A stretch of 64,000 bases of DNA from a bacterium (GCA_030431455.1 JAUIJE010000007.1:398973-462972), one strand, 5' to 3'; shown: positions 47,853-56,612, counted from the stretch's first letter. The notes: generated from the sequence alone by a model not told the origin. Translations and numbers: made by a program.

Positions 47853-48242
47853 ATGCTCGCAGCCAAGACCGCCGCCGCTGAAAAGCCCCCCGCCGAAAAT
47901 CCGGCCAACCGCCGTCGCCACAAGCGGGTGCGCATCGAGGTGCCTCTCGAAGGCCAGACCGACACGCGCCTGTGGGGTGGCCTCGCCCTCAACGTGTCCC
48001 AAGGGGGCGTGCTGGTCCAGAGCCCGCGCAACATCCCCGAAGGCGAGACCCTGCTCGTCGAGCTCACCCTCGAGGGGGGCCCGCGGGTGGTCGTCCAGTG
48101 TGAGGTGCGTTGGCGCCAGATGGACGACCAAGGGCGCCAGACCCACATCGGGCTGATGTTCAAAGAACTGCCCGTGGCCGCCGAGCGCGCGCTGCAGTCC
48201 TGGGTGAATGAGCACCCGGACAACGTGGAGCAAAGGTTCTAA
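47853..48242 (+). CDS. PilZ-domain protein (c-di-GMP receptor type)
   Basis: 129 residues, one PilZ domain preceded by a short Ala/Pro-rich tail. The c-di-GMP contact motifs are present: RRRHKR (RxxxR, about 20-25) and NVSQGG ([D/N]xSxxG, about 47-52). It then continues with VELTLEGGPRVVVQCEVRW and HIGLMFKEL strands. The domain is cytoplasmic, and as a stand-alone domain it probably acts on a partner protein. The chosen ATG at 47853 has no strong Shine-Dalgarno. It is divergent from dnaE2 across a region containing the SOS box, so damage-linked expression is possible but unproven. Confidence 0.86.
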   Translation: MLAAKTAAAEKPPAENPANRRRHKRVRIEVPLEGQTDTRLWGGLALNVSQGGVLVQSPRNIPEGETLLVELTLEGGPRVVVQCEVRWRQMDDQGRQTHIGLMFKELPVAAERALQSWVNEHPDNVEQRF

Positions 48243-48300
48243 ACGGCGCGCCGCCCTCGGGCGCGGGGGTTGGGTATCCTCTCGTGCGGAGGTGCCCGTG

Positions 48301-48780
48301 ATGCGCGTGTTGGTGGTGCTCTTTTTGTTGGGTCTGGCCGGGTGTTCGTCGTCGGTGGCGGCGCCGGCCGAGGACGCGACGCCGGCGGCCCCGGCGAAGT
48401 CCGTGCTCGCGGGCATGAGCCAAAAAGACATCTGCGCGGACAGCTGTCTGTTGTTGACCACCCAGAGCTGGGACGCGCTGACCTCGGGCGGCTACTGCAA
48501 ACAGTGCCAAGCCTTCGACGAGTTCGCTTGCGAGCTCGATTGGCCGTCGTCGGACGTGCCGCTTTGTTCGATGTACGACGAGATGCGCAACTGCATCTAC
48601 GCGGGCTACGGGCGGTCGTTCAAGACGCCCAAGTATCAGTCGTTGTTCGCCCAGAAGGCCTGGTACAAAAAAGATCCCGCCTACCGCGACGATCGGTTGC
48701 CGAAGGTGGCCATCGACAACGCCAAAAAGCTGCAGCAGCTGGTCAAGGACGGCCTGTGCGTCAAAGCGCCGCCGGGCTGA
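48301..48780 (+). CDS. Lipoprotein with YARHG domain
   Basis: 159 residues. Lipoprotein signal ending LAG-Cys15. After an Ala/Pro linker there is a Cys-rich part (ICADSCLLL, YCKQCQAFDEFAC). Then comes NCIYAGYGRSFKTPKYQSLFAQKAWYKKDPAY, which matches the YARHG domain (N.IYARHG..F..p....F....WY), followed by DRLPKVAIDNAKKL. YARHG is an extracellular domain of unknown function, often near peptidoglycan-related proteins. ATG 48301 or GTG 48298 may start it; GGAGG at 48288-48292. It overlaps the convergent trmL by 20 bp. Confidence 0.78.
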   Translation: MRVLVVLFLLGLAGCSSSVAAPAEDATPAAPAKSVLAGMSQKDICADSCLLLTTQSWDALTSGGYCKQCQAFDEFACELDWPSSDVPLCSMYDEMRNCIYAGYGRSFKTPKYQSLFAQKAWYKKDPAYRDDRLPKVAIDNAKKLQQLVKDGLCVKAPPG

Positions 48781-49252
48781 CCTGACGCAACACCTCGTAG
48801 CCGACCACGGCCACACATTGGCTGAGGTTGAGCGAGCGGGTGTGCGCCGACGAGGGCAACACCACCCGCGCTTTCTGTTCGACCCCGGCCGGCACCGAGC
48901 CGTCCTCGGGCCCGAACACGAGCACGTCCCCCTCGTCGTAGGGCGCGTCGAAGTGGGCCCGGTCCCCGTCGACCTCGACCACCACGCAGGGCCGCTGCAA
49001 AAAATGCAAACACCGCGCGAGGTCGTCGTGCGTGGTCACCGCACAGTGCGCCCAGTAATCGAGCCCGGCCCGCGCCGCCGAGGACGGCATCGGGCCGCGC
49101 CAGCTCTCGGGAAAGGGCCCGCACAGGTGGAGCGCGGCCCCGAGGTTGGCGCACAGGCGCACGCACGCGGCCACGTTGTGAAAGATGCGCGGCCGGTCGA
49201 GCACGACGTGGCAGAGGGGGCGCAGGGGGCCAAAGGGGTACGGGTTTGCCAT
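48761..49252 (-). CDS. tRNA (cytidine(34)-2'-O)-methyltransferase TrmL-like SPOUT enzyme
   Basis: 163 residues, typical of single-domain SPOUT methyltransferases. HNVAACVRLCANLGAALHL matches the N-terminal GN..R.C...G..L motif. VLVFGPEDGSVPAGV is the SAM-binding trefoil-knot motif (fGpE..G.p), and RSLNLSQCVAVVGYEVLRQ matches the motif 3 SLNLs.avAv.vYE..RQ. It is expected to methylate the wobble position of tRNA-Leu isoacceptors. The start is ATG 49252, with a 33-bp gap to the divergent lipoprotein gene. A related YibK/SpoU member cannot be excluded. Confidence 0.84.
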   Translation of the reverse strand: MANPYPFGPLRPLCHVVLDRPRIFHNVAACVRLCANLGAALHLCGPFPESWRGPMPSSAARAGLDYWAHCAVTTHDDLARCLHFLQRPCVVVEVDGDRAHFDAPYDEGDVLVFGPEDGSVPAGVEQKARVVLPSSAHTRSLNLSQCVAVVGYEVLRQVSPAAL

Positions 49253-49285
49253 ATGCTCGGCCAGCGTAGCCGAACGGAGGACGCG

Positions 49286-49969
49286 ATGGGTCGGACGGTG
49301 TGGCCACTGTTGTTGTGCGGGTTGGTGCTGTGTGCGTCGTGCAAAAAAGACGACGAGGACGACGCGGAAGGTGACGCGCCGGCGGAGAAAAAAGAGGAGC
49401 TGTTCCGGGTCAAGGGCAACGAGACCCCGTTTTCGTTTCGGCTCCCCCCGTCGTGGGAAGTGGACAAGGCGCTCGACATCGCGCCGGTCAAAGACCCCCC
49501 GGCGCAAAAAGAGGGCGCGTTGCCCGAGATCGAGCTGAGCGGCCGGCTGATCTTCGCCGCCCAAGCGGAGAAGAGCGACGGGGTCATGGCCCCGCCCCGG
49601 CTGCAGATTTTTCACGACCCGTGGCTCCCGGTGGGCACGACCGCCACCGACTATCTAAAAAAGCAGCGCAAGCAGAACGAAGAGGCCATCCGCAAAGGAC
49701 ACGAAGACGCGGTGAGCGAGATTCGCCACGTCGAGGCCGAGCGGTCTCGTCGAGAAGGCCGGCCCGCGTACTACGTGCGCGACGAGTGGGATTTTTCCGC
49801 CGCGGGGCAGAAGGTCACCGTGACCCAAGAGACACTGCTCTTGATCGAGAAGGTCGAGGACGCCCTGCACGGCTACGCGTTGGTGATCACCCTGCTCGGC
49901 GACGACAAGAAAAAGATGGGCGACACCGTGCGCGAGATTCTGGACAGCGTGTCGTTCAAGGGCATGTAG
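49286..49969 (+). CDS. Putative lipoprotein with PsbP/DUF1795-like fold
   Basis: 227 residues. Signal peptide ending CAS-Cys19 and a charged Lys/Asp/Glu linker. The domain begins with a strand pattern (FSFRLPPSWEVDKAL) usual in PsbP/DUF1795-like beta sandwiches, with a lysine-rich helix YLKKQRKQNEEAIRKG and later KVTVTQETLLLIEKVEDALHGYALVITL and DTVREILDSVSF. That final motif (a short helix ending ILDSVSF) is typical of the same group. Function unknown. GGAGG lies 5 nt before the ATG. Confidence 0.75.
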   Translation: MGRTVWPLLLCGLVLCASCKKDDEDDAEGDAPAEKKEELFRVKGNETPFSFRLPPSWEVDKALDIAPVKDPPAQKEGALPEIELSGRLIFAAQAEKSDGVMAPPRLQIFHDPWLPVGTTATDYLKKQRKQNEEAIRKGHEDAVSEIRHVEAERSRREGRPAYYVRDEWDFSAAGQKVTVTQETLLLIEKVEDALHGYALVITLLGDDKKKMGDTVREILDSVSFKGM

Positions 49970-50135
49970 CCCGCCGCTCGCTCTGCTTCGCGGTGCGCAC
50001 ACATTGGCGGGTGTGGTCGTCGGGGCCCGGTCGGGCGGCCGGGGCCCGGGCCGTGGCGCGGATTCGAACGTGCTGTACAGGATTCGGCACTGGCCCTCGC
50101 GCCCCCGAGCGCCTACACGGGAGGTGGAGGACATC

Positions 50136-50696
50136 ATGAAGATTCTGCAAATTGGTTTTTCGTTGGCCCTGACGACCGTGGTCGGCGCGGCCCCCCTCGC
50201 GCTCACCGCCTGCCCCTCGGACACCGGCGACGGCGATGGCGATGGCGACGGTGACGGAGACGGAGACGGAGACGGCGATGGTGACGGCGATGGCGACAAC
50301 TTCGACCTGCCCACCGGCGACGCCGAGCTCGCGCCTTGGCTCGAAGCGGAGAACTACAGCACCTGGCCCTCGGAAAGCGGCATCCACGCGTCGAGCGGGC
50401 CGCACGGTCGGGTCATGACCTTCATCAACAACACCCTCGACGCCGCGCTCACCGACAACAGCAGCGACCACCCGGTGGGCTCGGCCGCGGTGAAAGAGCT
50501 GTTCAACAGCAACGATGAGCGCGTGGGCTGGGCGGTGATGCTCAAGACCGAAGACAACGACGCCGCGGGCGACGACTGGTACTGGTACCTCAAAAACGGC
50601 ACCTCGGTGAACGCCGACGGCAACGGCGCCTCCGGCTGCACCGGCTGCCACAGCGCGGGCAACGACTTCTTCACCACCCCCTACCCGCTGCAGTAA
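50136..50696 (+). CDS. Cytochrome P460-family lipoprotein with 12 Gly-Asp repeats
   Basis: 186 residues. Signal peptide with LTA-Cys26, then (Gly-Asp)12 at residues 31-54. The domain reads GIHASSGPHGRVMTFINNTLD, GSAAVKELF, RVGWAVMLKTED and WYWYLKNG, and ends with CTGCH (168-172). This succession (SSGPHG..., VKE.., GWAVM.K, single C-terminal CxxCH) is the cytochrome P460 plan, in which a lysine cross-links the haem; Lys120 is a candidate. P460 proteins oxidise hydroxylamine or NO, or have other monohaem roles; activity here is unknown. It was probably placed on the outer face. The ATG follows GGTGGAGGACATC. Confidence 0.8.
   Translation: MKILQIGFSLALTTVVGAAPLALTACPSDTGDGDGDGDGDGDGDGDGDGDGDGDNFDLPTGDAELAPWLEAENYSTWPSESGIHASSGPHGRVMTFINNTLDAALTDNSSDHPVGSAAVKELFNSNDERVGWAVMLKTEDNDAAGDDWYWYLKNGTSVNADGNGASGCTGCHSAGNDFFTTPYPLQ
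50226..50297 (+). repeat. Gly-Asp coding hexanucleotide array (12 units)
   Basis: 72 bp of GGN-GAY units with mixed codons (GGC, GGT, GGA / GAC, GAT) in the P460 lipoprotein gene, directly after the lipidation site. Confidence 0.93.
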
Positions 50697-50715
50697 CGTT
50701 CGACCTTCGTCGACG

Positions 50716-50746
50716 AGCGCCCGCCCTTTTGGCGGGCGCTTTTTTT
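50716..50746 (+). terminator. Rho-independent terminator of the P460 gene
   Basis: Perfect 10-bp stem AGCGCCCGCC / GGCGGGCGCT with a CTTTT loop, followed by six further T residues, 20 bp after the stop codon. Confidence 0.92.
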
Positions 50747-50800
50747 ATGCTCTATTTGTGCCGCGCCACCGGGCCCGAGGACCGCCCCCCCAGGAACAAC

Positions 50801-50830
50801 AAAAAAGCCCGCCACCAGGGCGGGCTTTTT
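50801..50830 (-). terminator. Rho-independent terminator of rplJL (possibly bidirectional)
   Basis: Stem GCCCGCC / GGCGGGC with A6 on the left and T5 on the right, so it forms a U-tract hairpin in both directions. It lies 32 bp after the rplL stop, so no rpoB is transcribed from here. Confidence 0.9.
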
Positions 50831-50862
50831 CGACACCGCGCCGAGGCGCGGCGAACGATCGA

Positions 50863-51246
50863 TCACTTGAGGGTGACCGACGCGCCTTGCTCTTCGAGCT
50901 TGGCTTTGATCGCTTCGGCGTCTTCCTTGGTCGCGCCTTCTTTGACGACCTTGGGGGCACCGTCGACCATCTCTTTGGCGTCTTTGAGGCCCAGGCCGGT
51001 GATCTCGCGGACCACTTTGATGACCTGGATCTTCTTGTCGCCGACCGAGGTGAGCTCGACGTCGAACTCGGTCTTCTCGGCCGCGCCACCCGCGTCGCCG
51101 CCGGCCGCACCCGGGGCCATCATCATCATGCCGCCGCCGGAGGCCGCCTTCACGCCCCACTTCTCTTCGAGAGCGGTGACGAGCTCGGACGCTTCCATGA
51201 GGGTCAGCTTGGAAAGCTCTTCCATGAGGTTGTTGAGGTCTGCCAT
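50863..51246 (-). CDS. rplL: 50S ribosomal protein L7/L12
   Basis: 127 residues, standard length. The N-terminal dimerisation helix is [23 protein letters not shown], the hinge is Ala/Gly-rich with four Met in a row, and the C-terminal domain reads [22 protein letters not shown] then [21 protein letters not shown]. It is the stalk protein that recruits translation GTPases. ATG 51246 has GGAG upstream. It follows rplJ by 81 bp and is closed by a terminator; the usual rpoB does not follow. Confidence 0.97.
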   Translation of the reverse strand: MADLNNLMEELSKLTLMEASELVTALEEKWGVKAASGGGMMMMAPGAAGGDAGGAAEKTEFDVELTSVGDKKIQVIKVVREITGLGLKDAKEMVDGAPKVVKEGATKEDAEAIKAKLEEQGASVTLK

Positions 51247-51327
51247 GTCTAACTCCAAATAGGGGATAATCCCTGCTTCAAATCAATGGGTGCCCGACGA
51301 CGACATGCCGCCGTGCAGAAAAAAGGT

Positions 51328-51852
51328 TCAAGCCGCTTCTTTGTCCTTGTCGTTCTTGGCTTGCAAAACACCGACGAGGTTTTGTGCAGGGGCATTGATC
51401 TGGGCCAACAGCTTGGCCGGGACCGCTTGGAAGAGACCCAACAGCTGAGCACGGAGTTCGTCCAGGCTCGGCATTTTGGAGAGCGCTTCCACGCCCGCGG
51501 CGTCCAGACGCTTGCCCGCTTGGTAGCCCGCCTTCACCGTGAACTTCTCATTTTCTTTTTTGAAGTTCACCGTGACTTTGGCCGGCCCCACGGGGTCGTC
51601 CTTCGACCACGCCACCGCCGTCTCGCCCTTGAAATCGCCGTTGAGGACGCTCAAGTCCGAGCCTTCGATGGCCTTTTTCGCCAGGGTGTTTTTCACCACG
51701 CGATAGCTGATGCCCTCTTTGTGAAAGCGAGCGCGCAAATCGCTGATGTCAGCCATGTTGAGCCCTTTCAGCGAGGTCAGAACCACCGACTCCGCGTCCA
51801 CGAGCTCACCGCGCAAGAAAGCGACTTCCTTTTCTTTCTCGTCACGATTCAT
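51328..51852 (-). CDS. rplJ: 50S ribosomal protein L10
   Basis: 174 residues. MNRDEKEKEVAFLRGELVD and LTSLKGLNMADISDLRARFHKEGISYRVVKNTLAKKAIEG match the L10 rRNA-binding domain, and the C-terminal helix that binds L12 dimers follows (LGLFQAVPAKLLAQINAPAQNLVGVLQA). ATG 51852 follows AAGGG. An antisense exact copy of the dispersed TGCA-N4-CATTG word lies within it (51385-51397). Confidence 0.96.
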   Translation of the reverse strand: MNRDEKEKEVAFLRGELVDAESVVLTSLKGLNMADISDLRARFHKEGISYRVVKNTLAKKAIEGSDLSVLNGDFKGETAVAWSKDDPVGPAKVTVNFKKENEKFTVKAGYQAGKRLDAAGVEALSKMPSLDELRAQLLGLFQAVPAKLLAQINAPAQNLVGVLQAKNDKDKEAA

Positions 51853-52178
51853 GTGCTTGTACCCTTGTCCATGTGCGTGCAGTGCACGCGGTTTTCTGTC
51901 CCTCGACCCAAAATCGGGACGAGACACGCAATGAGGCGAAGCATGTGGAGATAAAACTCTTCTGCTTCGTCTCGGTCGGCGGGTTGCCCCATTGGTCCTG
52001 ACGGACACCGACTGTCTTCAACGAAGGCGAAGGCCGAAGCCCCCGCTCGAGGCAACCCGAAGGCCGCCCGGCGCTCATTCCGAGCGTCGTCGCGGGTGAT
52101 GTCGCACATGTACCCCCATGTGGCAAGGGCTTCCGCACCGCGGATTTTGTTCAAGTTTTTTCGGCAGATAGGGCTGCT
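51853..52178 (-). promoter_or_regulatory. rplJL 5' leader and divergent promoter region
   Basis: 326 bp without an ORF of coding character. In most bacteria the rplJL transcript carries an L10 leader that L10 binds to repress itself, and this is its expected place. I see inverted repeats such as CGTGCA-G-TGCACG just upstream of rplJ and CACATG/CATGTG near 52107-52123, but I cannot fold the consensus L10 structure by eye. Because rplJL is cut off from rplKA, the region must also hold a promoter; it also serves the divergent gene at 52179. Confidence 0.4.
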
Positions 52179-52994
52179 ATGCTCGAGGCCGTGACCCGGT
52201 TGTTGCGCCCCTGGTTTGCCGCGTTGTGCGCGGTCTGCGCCCTCGCCCCCGGCCTGGTCAGCGCCCACCCCGCCGCCGATGACGCGCCCGCCCCCCGCGG
52301 CCCCTGCGACCTCACCCGGGTGGTGCAAGGCAGCGCGCTGCTCCGCCAAGAGGGGCGCGCGGAAGACGCCGCCGCCGCCCTCGACGCCCACGATGCGCGC
52401 TGCCCCCGCGCCGCCTGCGCGGCCTGGGTGCGCGAACGCGCGCTCGTTCTCGACGCCCAAGGCCAACGCCCGGCCGCCGTCCGCTGGCTGCTCGACCACC
52501 CCGCGGCCCGGGCCCAAGACCCCGGGCTCGGCCCCCTCGCCGCGGCCTGGCTGCTCGACGACGGACAGCCCGGCCGCGGCCTGGACCTGCTCGGCCCTGC
52601 GCGCGCCGCCGAGTCGCTCGAGCTGACCCTGCTGCGGGTCCGGCTGCTGCGCGCGGCCGGGCGCCCCGGACAGGCCCTGGCCCGCGTACACGCCGCCCGG
52701 GCCCGGCTCGGCCCGGTGCCCGCCCTCGTCGAGGCCGAACACGACCTGCGCCTGCTGCGCGGCGACTACGCCGGGGCCAGGGCCGCGCTCCCCGACGCGC
52801 CTGGGGGCACCTGGGCCGCGGCCCAGCGCGAGGTCGAACGGGCCGCGCTGTGGCTGCGCCAAGGCGACCGCGCACAGGCCCGCGCCGCCTTGGCCCGGGC
52901 CGCGGCCCACCTCGCCGCCGCCCGGGCGGGTGCACCCGCGGCGCGCATCGACGCGGACCGGCGCGAACTGCTCCGCGCCCTGGGGGGCGCATGA
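52179..52994 (+). CDS. Exported TPR-like helical repeat protein
   Basis: 271 residues. Signal peptide (RPWFAALCAVCALAPGLVSA). The rest is Ala/Leu/Arg-rich with helix pairs of TPR type (AEDAAAALDAHDARCP, RPAAVRWLLDHP, GRPGQALARVHAARARLGP). It probably acts as a periplasmic or surface scaffold. Its stop codon overlaps the next gene's start (ATGA), so it is made together with the phosphatase-like protein. The ATG at 52179 lacks a strong Shine-Dalgarno. Confidence 0.72.
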   Translation: MLEAVTRLLRPWFAALCAVCALAPGLVSAHPAADDAPAPRGPCDLTRVVQGSALLRQEGRAEDAAAALDAHDARCPRAACAAWVRERALVLDAQGQRPAAVRWLLDHPAARAQDPGLGPLAAAWLLDDGQPGRGLDLLGPARAAESLELTLLRVRLLRAAGRPGQALARVHAARARLGPVPALVEAEHDLRLLRGDYAGARAALPDAPGGTWAAAQREVERAALWLRQGDRAQARAALARAAAHLAAARAGAPAARIDADRRELLRALGGA

Positions 52995-55711
52995 ACCGCA
53001 CCGTGGGCGTGCTCGTCGTGGCCGGGCTGTTCTCGGCCCCGGGCGCGGCCCAGGTGCCGCAGCTTGTGCGCGGCCCCTACCTGCAGTCCCAGACCGCGAC
53101 CAGCATCGTGGTGCGTTGGCGCACCGACGTGCCCGCCGCGTCCGCGGTGCGCTACGGGCTGACCGCCCTCGACGAGGAAGTGCAAAGCCCCGACCTCGTG
53201 ACCGAGCATGCGCTGCGCATCGAGGGGCTCTCGCCCGGGACCGCCTACCGCTACGAGGTCGGGACCCCCACCGAGACCTTGTACAACGAGCCCACGTCGC
53301 GGCTGCGCACCGCTCCGGCCCCCGGCGTGCCCGCGCCGTTTCAAGTTTGGGTATTGGGGGACAGCGGGACCGCAGACCTGCGCATCCAAGGAACCCGCGA
53401 TGCGTATCTCGGGTACGTGGCCGGGGTATTGCCCGCGGTGTGGCTGATGCTGGGCGACAACGCGTACAACAACGGCACCGACGACGAGTACCAGGCGGCG
53501 GTGTTCGACACGTTCCCCACCGTGCTGCCCAGCGTTCCGTTGTGGCCCACCCTGGGCAACCACGACGGGGCCAGCGCCTCGTCGGCGGCGCAGTCCGGGG
53601 TCTACTACGACATCTTTACGCTGCCGGCGGGCGGCGAAGCGGGGGGCGTACCGTCGGGGACGGAGGCCTATTACAGCTTTGACTACGCCCACGTGCACTT
53701 CGTGTGCTTGGACAGCCACGACACCGACCGCGACCCCCTCGGCCCGATGGCGACCTGGTTGGCGTTGGATTTGGCGTCGACCACCCAACCGTTCATCGTC
53801 GCGTTTTGGCACCACCCCCCGTACTCCAAGGGCAGCCACAACTCGGACAACATCGGCAGCCGCGAGCAGGACATGCGCGAGGCGTTCGTGCCCATTCTCG
53901 AGGCCCACGGGGTGGACCTGGTCCTCGCCGGGCACTCGCACAACTACGAGCGCAGCCACCCCACCGCCGGCCACTACGGCCGGTCCGACACCTTCGAGTC
54001 TTCCCACCGGCTCGATGCCCGCTCGGGCGATCCCGCCGACGGCGGGGCCTACACAAAGTCATTGCATGGGGACCGCACCCTCGACGGCGCGGTCTACACC
54101 GTGGCCGGGGCCTCGGCCAAGACCGGGGGCGGCAGCCTCAACCACCCGATCATGCGCTTGTCGGTGTCCACCCGCGGGTCGCTCATTCTCGACGTCGAGC
54201 CGGCGGCCCTCACCGCCACCTACCTCACCGACACCGGCGAGGCCCTCGACACCTTCCGCATCGAAAAGAACCTCCCCGACCTCGACATCGTGGGCGGCCC
54301 CCGGCGGGTCTACGAAGGTGAACCCCTGACCCTGCGGGCGGTGGGCCCCGCGGTGGACGCCGCGGCCCCGACCTGGACCTTCGGCGACGGGGGCGTGCCC
54401 CAGACCGCGGCCCAGGTCGTGCACAGCTGGCGCGACGACGGGTTGGCCGTCGTCACCGCCGCCGCCGGCGACGCCAGCGACACCATCACCGTCGACGTGC
54501 AGAACCTCCCCCCCATCGTCACCGGCACCCTCAGCGGCGACCTGTTCGAAGGCGAACCCATCACCGTGGCCGTGACCGCCACCGACCCCGGCCCCGAAGA
54601 CACCCTCGTGCTCGGGGTCATCACCCCCGGGGGCGAAGAGGTGGTGGGCGAGAGCTGGACCCACGTGTTCGACGACAACGGCACCTATCTCGTCACCGCC
54701 ACCGCCGTCGACGACGACGGTGGCCGCGGCACCGCCGAGGTGGTCATCGACGTGCAGAACCGTCCGCCGCAATTGTCGGTCCAAGCCCCCCTCACCACCG
54801 TCGAGGCGGGCACGTTCTTCAGCCTGCTCATCGACGCCCAAGACGCGGGGGCGGCCGACACCATCACCCTGTCCACCGATCTCGGCGACGGCACCACCAG
54901 CTCACTGGCCGCGGTGCAACACGCCTACGCCCTGCCCGGCACCTACCCCGTGGTCGTCACCGCCACCGACGACGACGGCGGCGCCGCCACGGTGGCGCTC
55001 ACCGTCGAGGTCGTCCCCTCGGTGCCCGGCCTGCTCCTGGCCGTGCCCGAGCGGGGCGCCGAGGGCAGCCCCCTGACCTTCGCCGCCGGGAGCACCGTCC
55101 CGGTGACCGTGCAGTGGGATTTCGGCGACGGCAGCCCCGCGGGGCAAGGCACCACCGCGAGCCACGCCTACGAGGACGACGGCATCTACGTGCTCACCGC
55201 CACCCTGACCGCCGCGGGCGAGGAGCCGGCAGTGCGCCAACGCACCGTGGTCGTCGACAACATCGCCCCCACCCTGCACACCCGGCCCCCCCTGCCCCCC
55301 GCGGACGAAGACCTGGTCTATCTCCCGGTGGCCACCGACCCCGGACCCCGCGACGTCCTGCAGTATCATTTCGAGGCGGTGCCCCCCACCACCCTGGCCA
55401 CCACCCCCACCCCGCCCCGCCTGGTGGTGCGGGCCGCGGATCGTCTGCCCGGCACCATCGTCACCCTCACCGTACGCGACGGGGACGGCGGCGAAATCAC
55501 CCAACGCTTCGGCATCGCCGCCACCAACTTCACCGAGCCCGAGCCCGCCGCCCCCGACGAGCCCGAACCCGACCCGGTCGATCCCTTCGCCTTGCGCTGC
55601 GCCCACCACCACACCGGGCGCGGATTGCCCGGGACCTTCGTCGTCGCCGCCGGGCTCGTCCTGCTCATGTCCCGTCGCCGCGCGTCTACTCCGCGACGAC
55701 GACGGCGATGA
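52991..55711 (+). CDS. Secreted purple-acid-phosphatase-like protein with PKD domains and a MYXO-CTERM-like tail
   Basis: 906 residues. Signal peptide (1-20). Residues 25-110 form an FN3-like domain typical of the N-terminus of purple acid phosphatases (VRGPYLQSQTATSIVVRWRT). The metallophosphatase domain has GDSG (123-126), GDNAY (155-159), GNHD (189-192), a WHHPPY segment and GHSHNYERS, the five metal-site blocks. From about 430 to 870 there are four or more PKD/cadherin-like repeats (FGDGG, FGDGSPAGQGTTASHAYEDDG, DDDGG). The C-terminus has a Cys, a short helix (FVVAAGLVLLM) and an Arg-rich end, resembling MYXO-CTERM. A surface phosphatase or nuclease is likely; the substrate is unknown. 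Confidence 0.87.
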   Translation: MNRTVGVLVVAGLFSAPGAAQVPQLVRGPYLQSQTATSIVVRWRTDVPAASAVRYGLTALDEEVQSPDLVTEHALRIEGLSPGTAYRYEVGTPTETLYNEPTSRLRTAPAPGVPAPFQVWVLGDSGTADLRIQGTRDAYLGYVAGVLPAVWLMLGDNAYNNGTDDEYQAAVFDTFPTVLPSVPLWPTLGNHDGASASSAAQSGVYYDIFTLPAGGEAGGVPSGTEAYYSFDYAHVHFVCLDSHDTDRDPLGPMATWLALDLASTTQPFIVAFWHHPPYSKGSHNSDNIGSREQDMREAFVPILEAHGVDLVLAGHSHNYERSHPTAGHYGRSDTFESSHRLDARSGDPADGGAYTKSLHGDRTLDGAVYTVAGASAKTGGGSLNHPIMRLSVSTRGSLILDVEPAALTATYLTDTGEALDTFRIEKNLPDLDIVGGPRRVYEGEPLTLRAVGPAVDAAAPTWTFGDGGVPQTAAQVVHSWRDDGLAVVTAAAGDASDTITVDVQNLPPIVTGTLSGDLFEGEPITVAVTATDPGPEDTLVLGVITPGGEEVVGESWTHVFDDNGTYLVTATAVDDDGGRGTAEVVIDVQNRPPQLSVQAPLTTVEAGTFFSLLIDAQDAGAADTITLSTDLGDGTTSSLAAVQHAYALPGTYPVVVTATDDDGGAATVALTVEVVPSVPGLLLAVPERGAEGSPLTFAAGSTVPVTVQWDFGDGSPAGQGTTASHAYEDDGIYVLTATLTAAGEEPAVRQRTVVVDNIAPTLHTRPPLPPADEDLVYLPVATDPGPRDVLQYHFEAVPPTTLATTPTPPRLVVRAADRLPGTIVTLTVRDGDGGEITQRFGIAATNFTEPEPAAPDEPEPDPVDPFALRCAHHHTGRGLPGTFVVAAGLVLLMSRRRASTPRRRRR

Positions 55712-56561
55712 CCCCGGTGGTGATCAAACCCAGCCCCACCGCCCCCAGGGCCAGACCCGCGACCAAGAACATCGCCCCCAGCTGAGGCAATGACACAGCA
55801 TAGGCATATGCGCCGGTGGCGCTCCCCGCGGTGCCGAGCACCAACAGCACCGCCCCCCAGCCCACGCCCCCCCAGCCAAGCAGGCTCAGCAACGCCCCCG
55901 ACTCCGCCGCCTCCTCGGGCGCGCCCAACGCCCCGCCGACCGCGTCCGGGGTGGGCGCGGCCGGGTCGGGCGGAGGCTCCTCGCCCAGCTGCTGGTCCAC
56001 CTGCGCGGCCCGCTGCTGCCGCAGCTGGTGCGCGATGTCCGCCTTTTGGCGCCGCAACCGTTGCTGCTCGGCGGCCAGCCGGCGCTTTTCCTGCTCGAGG
56101 GCGAGGCGCTCTTGTTCGAGGCGCTCTTGCTCGGCCGCGGCCGCTTCGCGCTCCATGGCCATGAACCGGGCCTTCTTGCGCTCGAGCACGTCCCGCTGCA
56201 CCTCTTTTTGGATCAGGTCGTAGAACGTGACGATCTTGGGCGGTTGGCCGGGGGGCAGCTTCTCGTACGGGTTCTTTTCGAGCACCCGCAGGAAGTGCAT
56301 CCGCGCGTCCACGTCGCGTTCCATGATGCGGGCCACGATGCCGGCCAACAGGTGGGCGCGGGTGCGCTCGTCCTCGGTGGCATCGGGACGCGCGGTGACC
56401 TCGACCGCCTCCTCGAGCGCGGCGGGATACTCCAGCTCGGCGTAGAGCTCCCGGGCCCGCTCGAGCTGCTCCTCGGCGGTGGCGGCATCGGCCCACGCCG
56501 CGCCGCCCCACGTCGAGCAGACGAGCACCACCACCGGCGCGACCCTCGCAGCATGGCCCAT
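55686..56561 (-). CDS. Exported coiled-coil membrane protein
   Basis: 291 residues. Signal peptide to AAWADA. Residues about 25-110 resemble one or two TPR-like helix pairs ([26 protein letters not shown]). Residues about 125-190 form a Glu/Arg/Gln coiled coil ([19 protein letters not shown]...). Two transmembrane helices follow near the C-terminus, which ends GVIAVVVAE. It looks like an envelope organiser; no family recognised. It lies between rplA and rplJ in the same direction, and its tail overlaps the phosphatase gene by 26 bp. Confidence 0.75.
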   Translation of the reverse strand: MGHAARVAPVVVLVCSTWGGAAWADAATAEEQLERARELYAELEYPAALEEAVEVTARPDATEDERTRAHLLAGIVARIMERDVDARMHFLRVLEKNPYEKLPPGQPPKIVTFYDLIQKEVQRDVLERKKARFMAMEREAAAAEQERLEQERLALEQEKRRLAAEQQRLRRQKADIAHQLRQQRAAQVDQQLGEEPPPDPAAPTPDAVGGALGAPEEAAESGALLSLLGWGGVGWGAVLLVLGTAGSATGAYAYAVSLPQLGAMFLVAGLALGAVGLGLITTGVIAVVVAE

Positions 56562-56612
56562 GTCTCAGCCTAGCGCGGTCGTCCCCGACGACGCGAGCGG
56601 TCGCGCCCAAAG

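Noticed and set aside
50747..50800. A short frame starting at the ATG just after the P460 terminator
   Set aside because: It lies between two terminators and reads into rplL antisense; no ribosome site and no protein features.
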